NCBI GenBank assembly: GCA_003529325.1
Contig: DPVW01000066.1
Span: forward strand, 4,118 to 9,940
Origin: Candidatus Latescibacterota bacterium
GTDB taxonomy: Bacteria; Latescibacterota; UBA2968; UBA8231
Direction of reading: 5' to 3'
DNA length: 5,823 bases
Position 1 is the first letter of the stretch; every line of letters begins with the position of its first letter. This document shows positions 5,459-5,823 of this stretch, piece after piece. A model generated the notes under the pieces. The model was given only the letters and a program-made list of their open reading frames with translations. It searched no databases and was not told the DNA's origin. Made by a program: the position numbers and the translations under genes.

Positions 5459-5823
5459 ATGAGTGACAACTTGGATGTCATTGCGAAAGAGAAACTGGCC
5501 CAGGAGGAAGAGAACGAACTCTCCCCCAGGGAGAAGGTGGCGGTGATGATGGTGGCCCTTGGCCAGGAGAGCGCCGCGGACATCATGAAGTTTCTAACAG
5601 ACTATGAGATCGAAGAGATCACGCACACGATCGCCGAACTCAAACACCTCCCCATCGACGTCCAGGACGAAGTGTTGGCCGACTTTGAGCAACATCTGCT
5701 CGCCGGGGAGTACATGAGTCAGGGCGGCGTCGACTTTGCCCGCGGTGCCTTGGAGCGAGCCGTCGGCCCGCGCAAGGCCCAGGAGATCCTGGATCGCGTT
5801 ATGAGTGCCGTCTCCTCGGGGTT
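5459..5823 (+). CDS. fliG: Flagellar motor switch protein FliG, N-terminal part
   Basis: FliG sits on the cytoplasmic face of the MS ring, binds FliF through its N-terminal domain and receives torque from the stator through its C-terminal domain. The first 121 residues are present; the window ends two bases into the next codon. After a charged 20-residue tail (MSDNLDVIAK...), residues 21-115 match the FliG N-terminal domain. LSPREKVAVMMVALGQESAA corresponds to the usual opening in which an ALG- or LG-type turn follows the first helix. DIMKFLTDYEIEEITHTIAEL follows, and GGVDFARGALERAVGPRKAQE (89-109) corresponds to the GG-x-(D/E)-(Y/F)-AR....-A-(L/V)-G family signature. The middle ARM-like and C-terminal torque domains lie beyond the window. 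It starts its own transcription unit here; fliF, its common upstream partner, is not in front of it. A FliG paralogue rather than the main rotor protein cannot be excluded from this fragment. Confidence 0.9.
   Translation, partial: MSDNLDVIAKEKLAQEEENELSPREKVAVMMVALGQESAADIMKFLTDYEIEEITHTIAELKHLPIDVQDEVLADFEQHLLAGEYMSQGGVDFARGALERAVGPRKAQEILDRVMSAVSSG

Overview
The window reads as chromosome of a Gram-negative, probably flagellated bacterium of fairly high GC (estimated by eye at about 60%). It carries lptF and lptG, the paired permeases of the LPS exporter, which implies an LPS-type outer membrane. It also carries the start of fliG, a rotor protein of the flagellar switch. LptF is longer than the proteobacterial form and has a charged helical stretch before its last three membrane helices. 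From memory this resembles FCB-superphylum and candidate-phylum versions, so I lean that way, but the lineage is not established.

Layout, left to right. (1) At 1-100 (minus) is the first 33 codons of a secreted protein of unknown function. (2) At 101-554 is a gap that holds at best a weak promoter for lptF. (3) At 555-2938 (plus) lptF and lptG are joined by an ATGA overlap. (4) At 2947-2977 a strong hairpin separates the convergent units; its T-run faces the minus strand. (5) At 3000-5082 (minus) is a two-gene unit with a 7-nt gap. Its first gene encodes a winged-helix/PAS protein ending in a kinase-like helical hairpin without the phosphoacceptor histidine or an ATPase domain. Its second gene encodes an all-helical HEAT/ARM-like protein. 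(6) At 5083-5458 is a divergent control region with a good sigma70-like promoter facing left and a well-spaced sigma54-type -24/-12 element facing right. (7) At 5459-5823 (plus) is the FliG N-terminal domain, cut by the window end.

How the genes fit together. LptF and LptG form the inner-membrane core that, with the LptB ATPase, pulls LPS from the membrane. They are probably co-translated. The PAS/winged-helix gene and the HEAT-like gene are probably co-transcribed and share a control region with fliG, so a role in flagellar regulation or motor assembly is a reasonable but unproven inference. The pair of uncharacterised proteins divergent from a sigma54-type fliG promoter is the most promising candidate here for something undescribed.
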